DNA of 50,220 bases from Gammaproteobacteria bacterium. Its GTDB lineage: Bacteria > Pseudomonadota > Gammaproteobacteria > SZUA-229. The translations under genes were made by a program, and so were the position numbers. The DNA is taken from positions 1 to 50,220 of the forward strand of contig JASBSR010000025.1 of assembly GCA_030148865.1 (NCBI GenBank), written 5' to 3'. Positions 16,198 to 31,465 of this stretch are shown here, in pieces (the first letter of the stretch is position 1; each line of letters starts with the position of its first letter). The notes below the pieces were generated by a model. The model did not search any database, was not told the origin of the DNA, and was given only the letters and a program-made list of their open reading frames with translations.

Positions 16198-17049
16198 TCA
16201 TGCGAGTAGACGTTCGGCGAAACGCCGCGACAAACTTTCCGGCATGAGCGAATCACGCCAAATGACGTAAAGATCCTTATGCAATGGCTCACCTTCGAGC
16301 GGCATCACAGCCAGAGTACCGTCGCGGCGCTCGTGCTCTACTGTACTGGCCAACACCAACGAAACACCAAGCCCCGCCTTGACCCACTGTTTTACCGCTT
16401 CTGTACTTCCAAGTCGTAACGTGATCAAAATATCCTTAATTTCATCGCCGAAGTAACGCGCCAACAACCGGCCCGTACCAGTACCGGATTCGCCAGCCAG
16501 GATCGATGCACCTTTGAACAGGTTGCGCGGAATATAGGGTAGCTTGGCCCAGTCATGATCCGGTGGCACGATCACTACCAATTCCTCTCTTCGCCAAAGA
16601 TGAGCGATGTAACCAGGACGCCTGTCCCACCATTCCATGACTGCAACATCAAATTCACCATCATCCAGTTTCTCAACGATAGTGGGGTTGTTATGAATAA
16701 CCATGTCGATCTTTTGGTTGTTACTGTCCTCATCCAGAAGTGATTTAATATGTGGCTGTAACATGTAAGTACCGATATTTGAGCTTGCACCGATAGTAAT
16801 AATATCTTGCTGGCAGTGGAGCACGCCAAGGGCGCGTTGGTTCATCCGTATCAAGTTTTCTGCGTAGGGGAGAAATACTTTTCCCTCCAGTGTCGGTTTG
16901 CACCCTGCATGGCTGCGCACGATCAAAGTAGCCTGTAAGAATATTTCAAGTTTTTTGATATGTTGTGACACAGCACCCTGTGAAATGCCTAACTTCTTGG
17001 CAGCCGCACGGAAGTTCCCTGCATTGACAACTGCAAGAAGTGTCGCCAC
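16198..17049 (-). CDS. ptxE: LysR family regulator of the phosphite operon (PtxE-like)
   Basis: The protein has an N-terminal winged helix (AGNFRAAAKKLGISQGAVSQ, then HIKKLE) and a LysR effector domain with ESGTGTG and EAVKQWVKAGLGVSLV. It directly follows ptxD, as in known ptxABCDE loci. The start is uncertain. GTG at 17049 is the only standard start, but it has no ribosome site and loses family-conserved residues. CTG at 17073 has GAGGG eight bases upstream, adds LKTIDLEH, restores the usual LysR N-terminus and overlaps the ptxD stop as CTGA. The true start may therefore be CTG, possibly a mutated ATG. In known loci PtxE is the operon-linked regulator; its effector is inferred to relate to phosphite or phosphate. 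Confidence 0.82.
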   Translation of the reverse strand: MATLLAVVNAGNFRAAAKKLGISQGAVSQHIKKLEIFLQATLIVRSHAGCKPTLEGKVFLPYAENLIRMNQRALGVLHCQQDIITIGASSNIGTYMLQPHIKSLLDEDSNNQKIDMVIHNNPTIVEKLDDGEFDVAVMEWWDRRPGYIAHLWRREELVVIVPPDHDWAKLPYIPRNLFKGASILAGESGTGTGRLLARYFGDEIKDILITLRLGSTEAVKQWVKAGLGVSLVLASTVEHERRDGTLAVMPLEGEPLHKDLYVIWRDSLMPESLSRRFAERLLA

Positions 17050-17069
17050 ATGTTCCAGATCAATTGTTT

Positions 17070-18077
17070 TCAGACGATAGCCCTCTGCACTGGATCGTTA
17101 ATCGCACCTTGCGGCCGTTCATTATTCAACACCTGTAGAATATTTTTGGCTGCTTCGAGTTCGATTTGCAATCGCACCTCATCAACTGCCGATCCAATAT
17201 GCGGAGTAAACAGTGTTTGTGTGGTGTTACCAAGTAGTGCCGATGGAATTTCCCGAGGCCGATCGGAGCGAACCCACTCTTCCATTTCGAACACATCTGC
17301 GGCATAGCCCGCAAGTCCACCTGCGCTCAGTGCAGCAGCCACGGCTTCTTCATCCACTACCGAGCCGCGGCAAGCGTTAATCAAATAGGCACCCTGTTTC
17401 ATTTGCGTAACCGCATCAGCATTGATCAGATGATGTGTTTCCTTACTAAACGGGATCATCGGCACGACAAAGTCGCTACGGTTAAGTAACTCCAGCAGAG
17501 ATGTTCGTGTTAAGGACCACTGCTTCTCCAGTTCAGGCGTTACTAGTGCTGGATCAGTGTAGAGTATATTCAGCTCATATCCCACCAGCCGCTGAGCGAT
17601 TGCCCGACCGACTGCACCCATACCGATGATACCCAGGGTTTTACCGGTAAACCCACTGCCATAAAGTGTTGGACGCCAACCATTGAATTCCCCACTACGG
17701 ACGAAATGGTCACCCTGCATAATATTACGTGTCAACCCGATGAGAAGGCCGATGGTAAGTTCCGCTGTCGGGATAGTTAGAAGATCGGGTACGTTGGTTA
17801 CCCAGATACCTCGATGGGTGCAGGCATCCACATCATAGTTATCGTAACCTTTGAGCGCACACCCGATTACCTGGAGTTTCGGGCAAGCACTTATAAATGC
17901 CTCATCCACACTATCCGGCATAAACGTCATTATGGCATCGGCGTCTCTGGCTCGATCAAGTATTTCTTCCCGTGACAATGTCTCGTGCGTGTCGTTGGGG
18001 ATGACATGGCACCTTTCCGACAGGTATTCGATAACTTGTTGGTGTACGTGATGCGTGATAACAATCTTCGATTTCAT
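17070..18077 (-). CDS. ptxD: Phosphite dehydrogenase
   Basis: PtxD oxidises phosphite to phosphate with reduction of NAD, letting the cell use phosphite as phosphorus source. The 335-residue product matches the family along its length. [14 protein letters not shown] holds Lys76, and [10 protein letters not shown] is a PtxD hallmark. [11 protein letters not shown] is the Rossmann dinucleotide site. [11 protein letters not shown] carries catalytic Arg237, ADVFEMEEW Glu266 and TPHIGSA His293 (His292 in the Pseudomonas stutzeri enzyme). Asp175 after the second Rossmann strand predicts NAD rather than NADP preference. Those PtxD-specific blocks separate it from other D-hydroxyacid dehydrogenases. 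It follows ptxC after 24 bp, in the order ptxA-B-C-D-E. Confidence 0.95.
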   Translation of the reverse strand: MKSKIVITHHVHQQVIEYLSERCHVIPNDTHETLSREEILDRARDADAIMTFMPDSVDEAFISACPKLQVIGCALKGYDNYDVDACTHRGIWVTNVPDLLTIPTAELTIGLLIGLTRNIMQGDHFVRSGEFNGWRPTLYGSGFTGKTLGIIGMGAVGRAIAQRLVGYELNILYTDPALVTPELEKQWSLTRTSLLELLNRSDFVVPMIPFSKETHHLINADAVTQMKQGAYLINACRGSVVDEEAVAAALSAGGLAGYAADVFEMEEWVRSDRPREIPSALLGNTTQTLFTPHIGSAVDEVRLQIELEAAKNILQVLNNERPQGAINDPVQRAIV

Positions 18078-18101
18078 AACAACATTGTTCCCTGGAATAT
18101 T

Positions 18102-18899
18102 TTATTTAAAACGTTTTCTTAGATAACCACTAAAAGAATCAACCAGCGTTACCATGACCAGGATCACTAGCAGTATGGCCGACACATCCTGGTACTGCAT
18201 GATGCGCAAGGAACCCATCAATTCGAAACCAATGCCCCCGGCACCGACCATCCCCATGACGGTAGAGGCCCGGAAATTATACTCCCAGCGATAAACAGAG
18301 ATGTCTGCCATCTGCGGCAATACCTGGGGAAATACCCCATGCATAATAACCTGCAGCGGTGTGGCACCCGCAGCTCGCGCAGCCTCGACGGGCGCCTCGT
18401 CAACATGTTCGATCGCCTCAGCAAAAAACTTACCGACCATCCCAATGGAATGCAGGCCAAGTGCTAATACTCCCGGCAGTGCTCCGAAACCGACAGCAGC
18501 TACAAACAAGATACCCATAATTAACTCGGGAACAGCACGTAGTGTGTTTAAAGTGCCGCGTGCGACTCGGTAAACCATTGCATTAGGCGTGGTATTGTGC
18601 GCTGCAAGAAAAGCAAGTGGAATAGAGATAGTGACTGCCAGCGCGGTACCTGCGATGCTCATCGCAACGGTATCGAGCAATGGTTTTATCCAGTCTTTCG
18701 CCTGGCTAAAGTCCGGCGGTATCATTTCCCCCATCAAGCTAATCAGGCTTGGAACACCATCCGATAGACGACTTATATCGAATAGACCTACATAATATGA
18801 ACATAGTAGGACACCCAGCATCACCAGACTGAATTTAATTGCAGTATTATTCCATTCATGGCGACGCTTTATCAGGAATTCATCGAAAGTATTTTCCAC
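18102..18899 (-). CDS. ptxC: Phosphite ABC transporter permease
   Basis: An inner-membrane permease of the PhnE/PtxC family. Hydrophobic segments begin at IKFSLVMLGVLLCSYYVGLF. The cytoplasmic EAA loop reads EAARAAGATPLQVIMHGVFP and contacts the ATPase. I prefer GTG at 18899 (265 residues), which has AAGAGG eight bases upstream. A TTG at 18935 would extend it into the ptxB end. It forms the channel that receives phosphite from PtxB. The transporter could also accept phosphonates, but the adjoining ptxD favours phosphite. Confidence 0.9.
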   Translation of the reverse strand: MENTFDEFLIKRRHEWNNTAIKFSLVMLGVLLCSYYVGLFDISRLSDGVPSLISLMGEMIPPDFSQAKDWIKPLLDTVAMSIAGTALAVTISIPLAFLAAHNTTPNAMVYRVARGTLNTLRAVPELIMGILFVAAVGFGALPGVLALGLHSIGMVGKFFAEAIEHVDEAPVEAARAAGATPLQVIMHGVFPQVLPQMADISVYRWEYNFRASTVMGMVGAGGIGFELMGSLRIMQYQDVSAILLVILVMVTLVDSFSGYLRKRFK

Positions 18900-18915
18900 A
18901 GTTACAGCCTCTTGT

Positions 18916-19800
<885 letters not shown>

Positions 19801-20586
19801 TTAATACGCCAGGGCCGGTGAGGCCATGACAGGATGACTTGGTCCGCCTTCGTTCTTAGGCGCCTCGTAAATTGATTCCAGTGTTGATGTATTAAGATTT
19901 TCAGGTGCACTATCGAAGACGATGTGGCCTTGACTAAGCGCAATGATTCGGTCTGCATACTCCTTGGCAAATTCAACCTGATGTAGACTAACAACAGCCG
20001 TAATATCGTCTTCACGACAGATACGACGCAAAAGTGATAACACTTTAGTCGATGTCGTGGGATCAAGACTTGCGATAGGCTCATCGGCCAGCAATAACTT
20101 TGGTCGCTGTGCAAGAGCGCGAGCAATGCCGACTCTTTGCTGTTGCCCACCACTTAAACAGTCTGCACGTTCCAGTGCCTTATGTAACAATCCCACACGT
20201 TCCAGGCACTCCAAAGCAATACGCTGCTCTGCATCCGGTAGTGGAAACAAGCTCCGAAAAAATGAGTGATAGCCGATTCGTCCCAGTAAGACATTAGACA
20301 ATGCTGTTTGTCGCCCAATAAGCTGGTGCTGTTGGAAGATCATGCCGGTCTGCTGGCGGTGCTGATGTAACACTTTCCGGTTGTTTAGATCCCCTAACCC
20401 TTCGGCGATGATATTACCGGTTGTAGGTTTGTTAAGATAATTTAGAGAGCGGAGTAACGTAGACTTTCCGGCACCCGAAGCGCCAAGTAACACAGTGAAC
20501 TCACCGCGTCGTAGCTCAAGGTTAACTGGTTGTAAGGCCACTACACCACCGGGAAAAGAGACACTTACATTTTTCAAACTAATCAT
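19801..20586 (-). CDS. ptxA: Phosphite ABC transporter ATP-binding subunit
   Basis: A 261-residue ABC ATPase of the PhnC/PtxA family. Walker A is GASGAGKST (35-43). The signature is LSGGQQQRVGIARAL, Walker B LLLADEPIASLDP, and the switch His lies in AVVSLHQVEF. It is the first gene of the ptxABCDE operon and powers uptake together with PtxC. The start ATG at 20586 has GGGGTG just upstream. A Pho-box-like element lies about 96 bases before the start, so the operon is probably induced on phosphate limitation. Confidence 0.92.
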   Translation of the reverse strand: MISLKNVSVSFPGGVVALQPVNLELRRGEFTVLLGASGAGKSTLLRSLNYLNKPTTGNIIAEGLGDLNNRKVLHQHRQQTGMIFQQHQLIGRQTALSNVLLGRIGYHSFFRSLFPLPDAEQRIALECLERVGLLHKALERADCLSGGQQQRVGIARALAQRPKLLLADEPIASLDPTTSTKVLSLLRRICREDDITAVVSLHQVEFAKEYADRIIALSQGHIVFDSAPENLNTSTLESIYEAPKNEGGPSHPVMASPALAY

Positions 20587-20681
20587 ATTTCACCCCAAAA
20601 CGCTGTAAAATGATTATGATTTGTAATCATTCATAAAGAAGGTTCGTGAAAACTAAACAGTGGACAGGTTATTTTATTGAT

Positions 20682-20699
20682 GTGACAATTTCTTTACAG
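20682..20699 (-). promoter_or_regulatory. ptxA: Pho-box-like site upstream of ptxA
   Basis: On minus the 18-mer ctgtaaagaaattgtcac matches the PhoB consensus (two CTGTCAT-type units, 11-bp period) at 14 of 18 positions by my count. A further CTGTCCA lies downstream at 20668-20674. Position upstream of a phosphite operon supports function. Confidence 0.55.
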
Positions 20700-20921
20700 T
20701 CAAATGAATTAATTCTTAAATTGTGGGGAAAGTATAGGAAATATAAACCGCCTTTTTGCTGCAAAACCACTCCGCCATAGCGTCACCCTCGCGGCGTCAT
20801 TTAGCACAATTTTGTCCGTTATTTGCCACATCGGCGCGGAACCCGCTGAACAATCCACCTGATCCCGGCCCTTTTCCGACCAAAACTGAACGACAGGCCA
20901 ACCGTACCCCTGCCCTGTTTT
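20700..20921. other. Gap between ptx promoter and IS91 remnant
   Basis: Together with 20587-20699 this is a 335-bp stretch without a gene. From about 20760 the composition resembles the tail that follows the adjacent IS91-type transposase remnant. I see no intact gene or RNA. Confidence 0.4.
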
Positions 20922-21374
20922 TCAGACAACGTCCTTGTCAATCATGAATGGCGCTGCCTTAATCAAATAACGTCGCCTACGGTGGCGCACGGCGTTGCGG
21001 TAATCAATTAGGCACAGAGCACATTCAGTCTTGTGATGGATGTGCGTCAGGATGTTGTTAATGACGTCCTGGTCTTCAATGCAGGCAACGACCTTGGTCG
21101 GCCCACCGCACTCACTACAGATTTTAATATCGATGTTAAAGACGCACTTGAGGCGATGCGGCCGTGACATTGACGCATAGCGTTCGCGGCCTGTGCTGGA
21201 ATGTCTGAGTCATTAGGTGTAGCGTTGACGGCCTTTACCCCGCTTCACTGGCGTCACTCACGTACGGTATTGGTTGTTCGCTACAAAGACGCCGTAATAG
21301 CGCATTAAATTCACGCAGGGTTTGGGATAGCAGAACCGCATCCGATTGTGTGATGTATAGGGTAGTAATGCCAT
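20922..21374 (-). pseudogene. IS91-family transposase remnant with in-frame stops
   Basis: One minus frame reads NLMRYYGVFVANNQYRT, stop, VTPVKRGKGRQRYT, two stops, then GRERYASMSRPHRLKCVFNI and KICSECGGPTKVVACIEDQD. These are the C-terminal blocks of IS91 rolling-circle transposases: the RYxGVxAPN segment, RLKRVFxID and the zinc-binding CxxCGG. Catalytic Tyr and HUH regions are missing. The element is dead. It lies between the ptx operon and the guaA end, where an island integrase would normally sit, so its arrival may have removed that gene. Confidence 0.8.
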
Positions 21375-21512
21375 GAGGTATACACTTAAAAAGTTTACTT
21401 GTGCGTGCGAATCAATGCCCGTCAGTGCCAAACGCAAATACTATAAAACCCTCAAGTACGCAGTCTCGTGGTTGCTTTGATGCTCGCAGTTACCAGCGCA
21501 TGCCGGACGCGG

Positions 21513-21530
21513 GGTCACTCCCACTCAATA
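21513..21530. repeat. guaA 3'-end attachment core (native site)
   Basis: ggtcactcccactcaata covers the guaA stop and last codons and shares 14 consecutive bases with the cores at 2384 and 3939 in the same orientation. This is the presumed right junction of the island. Confidence 0.7.
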
Positions 21531-23083
21531 GTCGCCGGTGGTTTGCCGGAGATATCGTAAGTCACACGTGAGATGCCATCGACCTCATTAATGATGCGTG
21601 TCGAAACATGGCCGAGAAAATCATACGGCAGAGGTGCCCAGCGCGCGGTCATGAAGTCGATGGTTTCCACCGCACGCAGCGCAACCACATACTCGTAACG
21701 TCGACCATCGCCCATAACTCCCACTGAACGTACCGGCAGGAATACAGCAAAGGCCTGACTGACTTTGTCGTAAAGCTCGTGTTTGTAAAGCTCGCTGATA
21801 AAAATATCATCGGCCAGGCGTAATAAATCCGCGTATTCTTTTTTCACCTCACCGAGAATACGCACACCCAGGCCCGGCCCCGGAAACGGATGCCGATAGA
21901 CCATCGTCGAAGGCAGGCCGAGTTCAACACCAATTTTGCGGACTTCGTCTTTGAATAGTTCGCGCAGCGGCTCGACCAGTTGCAGCTTCATATCTTCTGG
22001 CAAACCGCCAACATTATGATGCGATTTAATCAGATGCGCATTCTTGCTGCCGGCAGACTCGATTACGTCGGGATAAATCGTGCCCTGTGCCAGCCAGTTG
22101 GCGGTCGTGAGTTTGCTCGCTTGTTCTTCGAATATTTCGATGAACACGCGACCGATAATTTTACGTTTTTTTTCGGGGTCAGCTGCGCCTTTGAGTTCAT
22201 CGAGAAAACGTTGTTCGGCATCGACACGAATCACCCTGACGCCCATATTCTCGGCGAACACCGCCATCACCTGATCACCTTCGTGGTGACGCAGTAAACC
22301 GGTATCGACAAACACACAGGTGAGCTGATCGCCGATGGCACGATGCAACAATGCCGCGACCACCGATGAATCAACACCACCCGACAGGCCAAGTATCACT
22401 TCATCGTCACCGACCTGCTGCTGAATTCGTGTGATACTGTCTTCGATAATATTATCCGCAGTCCATAATGCCGCGCAGCCGCAAATTTCGTGGACAAAGC
22501 GTTCGATGATGCGCTGGCCCTGCCTGGTGTGGGTCACTTCAGGATGAAATTGCACACCATAAAAACCCAGCGCTTCATTCGCCATGCCGGCATTGGGTGC
22601 ACTGTCGGTGCTGGCGATGCAGACAAAACCTTCCGGTAGATCATCGACGCGATCACCGTGTGACATCCAGACATCAAGAAAAGCATGCCCCTGTGCATTC
22701 ACTTCATCTTCGATATCGATAAACAGTTTGCTATGATTGCGTGCGCGCACTTTGGCATAACCAAATTCGCGATGCGTAGAGGCACCCACTTTGCCGCCGA
22801 GCTGTGCCGCCATGGTCTGCATGCCATAGCAAATACCCAGCACAGGCACACCAAGATTGAACACTGCATCAGGTGCTTTCAGAGTATCGCTGGCAGTGAC
22901 TGACTCAGGGCCACCCGAGAGAATAATGCCGTTGGGATTAAATTCGGATACATCGGCGTCAGCAACATCACCAGGATGAATTTCGCAATAGACGCCAGCT
23001 TCGCGCACACGACGCGCAATCAGCTGCGTATACTGCGAACCAAAGTCGAGAATTAAAATCTTATCGGCGTGAATGTTTTGCAT
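21515..23083 (-). CDS. guaA: GMP synthase (glutamine-hydrolysing)
   Basis: A cytoplasmic enzyme converting XMP to GMP with glutamine and ATP, last step of guanine nucleotide synthesis. The length is 522 residues (E. coli 525). The N-terminal class I amidotransferase has catalytic Cys85 in VLGICYGMQ and the His/Glu pair in [11 protein letters not shown]. The ATP pyrophosphatase domain has the P-loop [14 protein letters not shown]. The C-terminal dimerisation domain ends in TIEWE. guaB lies 142 bp upstream on the same strand, separated by a long inverted repeat. The last codons double as the island attachment site, and the coding sequence is intact. Confidence 0.98.
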   Translation of the reverse strand: MQNIHADKILILDFGSQYTQLIARRVREAGVYCEIHPGDVADADVSEFNPNGIILSGGPESVTASDTLKAPDAVFNLGVPVLGICYGMQTMAAQLGGKVGASTHREFGYAKVRARNHSKLFIDIEDEVNAQGHAFLDVWMSHGDRVDDLPEGFVCIASTDSAPNAGMANEALGFYGVQFHPEVTHTRQGQRIIERFVHEICGCAALWTADNIIEDSITRIQQQVGDDEVILGLSGGVDSSVVAALLHRAIGDQLTCVFVDTGLLRHHEGDQVMAVFAENMGVRVIRVDAEQRFLDELKGAADPEKKRKIIGRVFIEIFEEQASKLTTANWLAQGTIYPDVIESAGSKNAHLIKSHHNVGGLPEDMKLQLVEPLRELFKDEVRKIGVELGLPSTMVYRHPFPGPGLGVRILGEVKKEYADLLRLADDIFISELYKHELYDKVSQAFAVFLPVRSVGVMGDGRRYEYVVALRAVETIDFMTARWAPLPYDFLGHVSTRIINEVDGISRVTYDISGKPPATIEWE

Positions 23084-23114
23084 GATGTATATTTTTATTA
23101 TTAAAAGATATTAA

Positions 23115-23203
23115 TCCACAGATGAACGCAGATAAACACCGATAAAAAATTTTATAGCGAAAAGCCATGCCAATATCTGTGTTTATCTGCGTTCATCTGC
23201 GGA
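23115..23203. repeat. Long intergenic inverted repeat between guaB and guaA
   Basis: Arms of 30 bases (23115-23144 and 23174-23203) match at 28 of 30, with motif gatgaacgcagataaaca and a 29-base loop. A relative occurs at 26832-26951, so this is a dispersed palindromic element. In RNA it would fold into a very stable hairpin in the guaB-guaA spacer. Confidence 0.8.
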
Positions 23204-23225
23204 CAAATGTTTTTTGTGTATCTAA

Positions 23226-26187
<2,962 letters not shown>

Positions 26188-26327
26188 GCCACTCGTTGGC
26201 ACACAATATCTTCCGTAAAAACAACACTATTCGACTTCAGGGGACAATCCGGCTTGCGCCCATACCCGCTTTTATGATAAATAGTCGCGCTCTTTTAGAA
26301 ATCTCGGGTAACGCTGGAGTCAATTGA

Positions 26328-26765
26328 ATGCCTGGTACCGCGAAACAAGTTACAGAACATAATTTCAAGCCCTATAAAGTCAAAAAAGGCGAGGAATACA
26401 TGAGCGAAGCACAGCTGGCTCACTTCACCGAAATGCTGGACGCCTGGAAAAGCGATCTCATGGCGGAAGTCGACCGCACTGTGGGTCACATGAAAGATGA
26501 AGCCGCCAACTTCCCTGACCCGGCCGACCGCGCCACTCAGGAGGAAGAATTCAGCCTCGAACTACGCGCCCGCGACCGCGAACGCAAGCTGATCAAAAAG
26601 ATCAACGAATCGCTGAACGCTATCAACAACGGTGACTATGGCTACTGCGAGACCTGCGGTGTCGAAATTGGCCTCAAGCGCCTCGAGGCCCGACCCACAG
26701 CCACCCAATGCATCGATTGCAAGAGTCTCGACGAGATCAAAGAAAAACAGACCAAAGGCAAATAA
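26328..26765 (+). CDS. dksA: RNA polymerase-binding transcription factor DksA
   Basis: DksA binds in the RNA polymerase secondary channel and acts with ppGpp on stable-RNA and amino-acid promoters. The 145-residue product (E. coli 151) has the coiled coil with tip residues Asp64, Asp67 and Ala69 in FPDPADRA, and a zinc finger with Cys107, Cys110, Cys128 and Cys131. All key residues are present, so this is the canonical rather than the Cys-poor form. A strong terminator follows immediately. gluQ lies downstream, an order common in gammaproteobacteria. Confidence 0.97.
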   Translation: MPGTAKQVTEHNFKPYKVKKGEEYMSEAQLAHFTEMLDAWKSDLMAEVDRTVGHMKDEAANFPDPADRATQEEEFSLELRARDRERKLIKKINESLNAINNGDYGYCETCGVEIGLKRLEARPTATQCIDCKSLDEIKEKQTKGK

Positions 26766-26785
26766 CATTGCCTTCAGGATCTACC

Positions 26786-26815
26786 AAAAAGCCGGACCTG
26801 CTCCGGCTTTTTTTT
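26786..26815 (+). terminator. Rho-independent terminator after dksA
   Basis: gccgga pairs with tccggc around a short loop, flanked by AAAAA and followed by eight T. Starts 21 bases after the dksA stop. Confidence 0.9.
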
Positions 26816-26831
26816 ATTAGCGAAAAAACTT

Positions 26832-26951
26832 AATCCGCAAATGAACGCGAATGTAAAAACTAAAACGTTTTTGTTGTTACCTTCTTCGACATAATAAGAT
26901 GAGTTATAAGCTGAAAGCCATATTAGAAATATTTGCGTTCATTTGCGGATT
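26832..26951. repeat. Second intergenic inverted repeat of the gaacgc family
   Basis: Outer arms aatccgcaaatgaacgcgaat (26832-26852) and its complement (26931-26951) match at 20 of 21, about 78 bases apart. The core ccgcaaatgaacgc resembles ccacagatgaacgc at 23116. It occupies the dksA-gluQ spacer. Confidence 0.7.
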
Positions 26952-26985
26952 CCCCTTCTTTAAATACGGTTAATATTTTTTAATC

Positions 26986-27870
26986 ATGCCCAATAAATCC
27001 TACATCGGTCGTTTTGCTCCCTCACCCACCGGGCCTTTACATTACGGCACCATGATCGCCGCTATCGCCAGCTTTTTGCAGGCGCGCGCGCATCAGGGGC
27101 AATGGTTAGTGCGCATCGAAGATGTCGATACTGCACGCTGCATCACAGGCATGGACACGAAAATATTAAAAACCCTGAATGCCTTCGGTCTGCACTGGGA
27201 CGGCGAAGTCATCTATCAATCAAGGCGCACTGATGTCTATGAACATGCACTGGCGCAGCTCAAACAAAAACAGCTTGCTTACCCCTGCACCTGTTCGCGC
27301 AAACAACTGGCAGCAGAAACCGGCAACTGGTCACCGGTATATCCCGGCACCTGTCGCAACAGCAGCGACTGGCACAGCGACGGCTATGCTGTGCGTTTAA
27401 AAGTCGGTGACGACATTATTCGCTTTGCAGATAAAGTCTATGGTGAACAACACCAACATCTGGCTGAAGAGGTCGGCGACTATATCATCAAACGTCGTGA
27501 TGCTTTGTTTGCTTATCAACTTGCCGTGGTGGTGGATGATGCCGAACAAAACATCACTGAAGTGGTGCGCGGTGCCGACCTGCTCGATTCAACAACACGA
27601 CAAATTTATCTACAGCAATGCCTCGGCTATGCCACACCAGACTATTTGCATTTGCCCTTAGCGCTGGACGACAGCGGCAACAAACTTAGCAAATCCAGTG
27701 GTGCAACTGCCATTGATAACGCGAATCCGCAGACAACGATTATCAGTATTCTAAAATTTCTCGGCCAGACTCTGCCCGATGATTCACTGACATTCGATGA
27801 GCTCTGGCAATACGCCATTACGCACTGGCAACCTGAAACGATTTCTTTACAAAACAAGCAGGTGTTTTAA
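26986..27870 (+). CDS. gluQ: Glutamyl-Q tRNA(Asp) synthetase
   Basis: This enzyme attaches glutamate to the queuosine base in the anticodon of tRNA(Asp). The 294-residue product is a GluRS-like catalytic core without an anticodon-binding domain. The first block is GRFAPSPTGPLHYGT, containing the HxGT version of the class I HIGH motif. CTCSRKQL with a later Cys supplies the zinc site. The second signature is KLSKSSGA. It lies downstream of dksA, as in many relatives, but a terminator and a 120-bp inverted repeat separate them, so transcription may be independent. Confidence 0.95.
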   Translation: MPNKSYIGRFAPSPTGPLHYGTMIAAIASFLQARAHQGQWLVRIEDVDTARCITGMDTKILKTLNAFGLHWDGEVIYQSRRTDVYEHALAQLKQKQLAYPCTCSRKQLAAETGNWSPVYPGTCRNSSDWHSDGYAVRLKVGDDIIRFADKVYGEQHQHLAEEVGDYIIKRRDALFAYQLAVVVDDAEQNITEVVRGADLLDSTTRQIYLQQCLGYATPDYLHLPLALDDSGNKLSKSSGATAIDNANPQTTIISILKFLGQTLPDDSLTFDELWQYAITHWQPETISLQNKQVF

Positions 27871-27987
27871 AAATTTTCCACCGAGGCGCGCTGGCGAACT
27901 GCCCGGCAGATTGCGGTATACTAAAGCCCGGTTTCCAGCCCGATCCAGAATGACGATATAAACCACTGATAATAAAAGGCAAATACC

Positions 27988-29948
<1,961 letters not shown>

Positions 29949-29952
<4 letters not shown>

Positions 29953-30134
29953 CGGTCATCCCGCCGTGCAAAAATACTCGCCTCATCATCAACAATCACC
30001 ACCGTCAACTCAATCGGCCGACAACACACCGAACAATCCTCAATATAGCTTTGTTCATCGATAGAAGAATCGATGAATATTTCAATCTTCTCACCACAAT
30101 AAGGACAATGGATTTTATTAAACTCAGTTAACAT
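29949..30134 (-). CDS. CPXCG-motif cysteine-rich zinc-ribbon protein
   Basis: A 61-residue protein with CPYCGE near the N-terminus and CSVCCRP about 20 residues later, a likely zinc ribbon. This is the CPXCG family, a small conserved gammaproteobacterial protein of unknown function. Its middle is acidic ([13 protein letters not shown]). It converges with acs and the stops overlap by four bases. Confidence 0.85.
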
Positions 30135-30172
30135 TTTTTCTCTGCGTTTCTGCGGTTTCGTCTTTAATTTTT

Positions 30173-31465
30173 TTAGTGATTATTATTCACCAGATACAAA
30201 GATAACTCCGGCCAGTAGGTAATAATCAGCACTGCCAGCATCAGAATCAACATAAACGGAATCGTCGCCGCATAGAGCTCACTCACTGGTTTGTGGAAAC
30301 GATAACTGGCGATGAACAAATTCATGCCCACAGGTGGTGTGAAATAGCCGATCTGCATATTCGCCAGAAATATAATACCCATATGCACGGGGTGAATACC
30401 ATAGCCGACGGCCATCGGCAGGATTAAGGGAACAATGATCACCAGTGCTGAGAACACATCCAGAATCATGCCCAGGCCAAGCAGGAAAATATTCAGCGTA
30501 ATCAGGAAGGTCAGCTTGCTGTCAATATGCTCGCGGACAAGGGCAAATAACTTGTTGGGGACTTCAGCATCGATTAAATAGTTTGTCGAAGCCAGTGACA
30601 CCGCAAGAATCACCAGCACACCACCGACCAGCACCATTGAATCGCGCATAATATCAGGCAGTTTTTTCAGTGGTACTTCGCGTAAAATTACCACCTCAAC
30701 AATAAGTACATAGAGTACTGATACTGCGGCAGCTTCTGATATCGCAAAATAACCACCATAAATACCACCAATGAGTACAAACGGCATCGGCAATTCCCAG
30801 ATCGACTCGCGTAGTGCATGTAATAGCGCACGCACTGAGAATTGTGTGCGGCGAATCTCTGAACCCGAACGCGTGCTGGTATAAACACTCCAGGCGGTGA
30901 GCATAATCAGCATCAACAAACCGGGAAATAATCCTGCAAGAAACAGGTCATCTATCGATACTGGCTGACCAATATCCATCTGCTGTGCAATCACGCCATA
31001 GAGTATTAACGCGATAGACGGTGGGAACAACAAACCAAGACTTCCCGATGAGGTAATCAGGCCAAGATTAAATTTTTCACCATAGCCTGCCTGTTTCATC
31101 GCCGGGTACAGAATTGCACCGAGGGCAATAATAGTCGCGCCGGAGGCACCCGTGAGCGCAGTGAAGAATGCACAGGCAAATAAGGACACAATTGCCAGAC
31201 CACCAGGCATCCAGCCCAGCAGGGCGTCCGTCACTTTGACCAGGCGTTCTGAAGCCTTGCTCTCGCCGAGAACATAACCCGCGAGGGTGAACAATGGAAT
31301 CGCGATCAGTATCGGAGTATCGACGATGCGGTAGATTTCGATACCGATAACAGACAGGTCAACACCAGCACTGGAAAACCCATACAGCGCGCTACTGGCA
31401 ATGACCACAAACAAAGGCACGCCGACGATCACCAGCAGCACAACCAGCATCAGTCCAAGTATCAT
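30173..31465 (-). CDS. TRAP transporter large permease (DctM type)
   Basis: A 430-residue inner-membrane protein with about a dozen hydrophobic segments and DctM blocks such as FFTALTGASGATIIALG, SGSLGLLFPPSIALILYG and IFLANMQIGYFTPPVGMNLF. It is the Na+- or H+-driven translocation subunit of a TRAP transporter. The start overlaps the small-permease stop by one base (TAATG), so both are coupled. In the four-gene unit (TatT, P, Q, M) substrate is not predictable from this subunit. Confidence 0.93.
   Translation of the reverse strand: MILGLMLVVLLVIVGVPLFVVIASSALYGFSSAGVDLSVIGIEIYRIVDTPILIAIPLFTLAGYVLGESKASERLVKVTDALLGWMPGGLAIVSLFACAFFTALTGASGATIIALGAILYPAMKQAGYGEKFNLGLITSSGSLGLLFPPSIALILYGVIAQQMDIGQPVSIDDLFLAGLFPGLLMLIMLTAWSVYTSTRSGSEIRRTQFSVRALLHALRESIWELPMPFVLIGGIYGGYFAISEAAAVSVLYVLIVEVVILREVPLKKLPDIMRDSMVLVGGVLVILAVSLASTNYLIDAEVPNKLFALVREHIDSKLTFLITLNIFLLGLGMILDVFSALVIIVPLILPMAVGYGIHPVHMGIIFLANMQIGYFTPPVGMNLFIASYRFHKPVSELYAATIPFMLILMLAVLIITYWPELSLYLVNNNH

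Noticed and set aside
21369..21412. Fourth island-junction motif (tgccatg with A-rich flank) near guaA
   Set aside because: It falls inside the IS91 remnant frame and lacks the second heptamer at 12-bp spacing.
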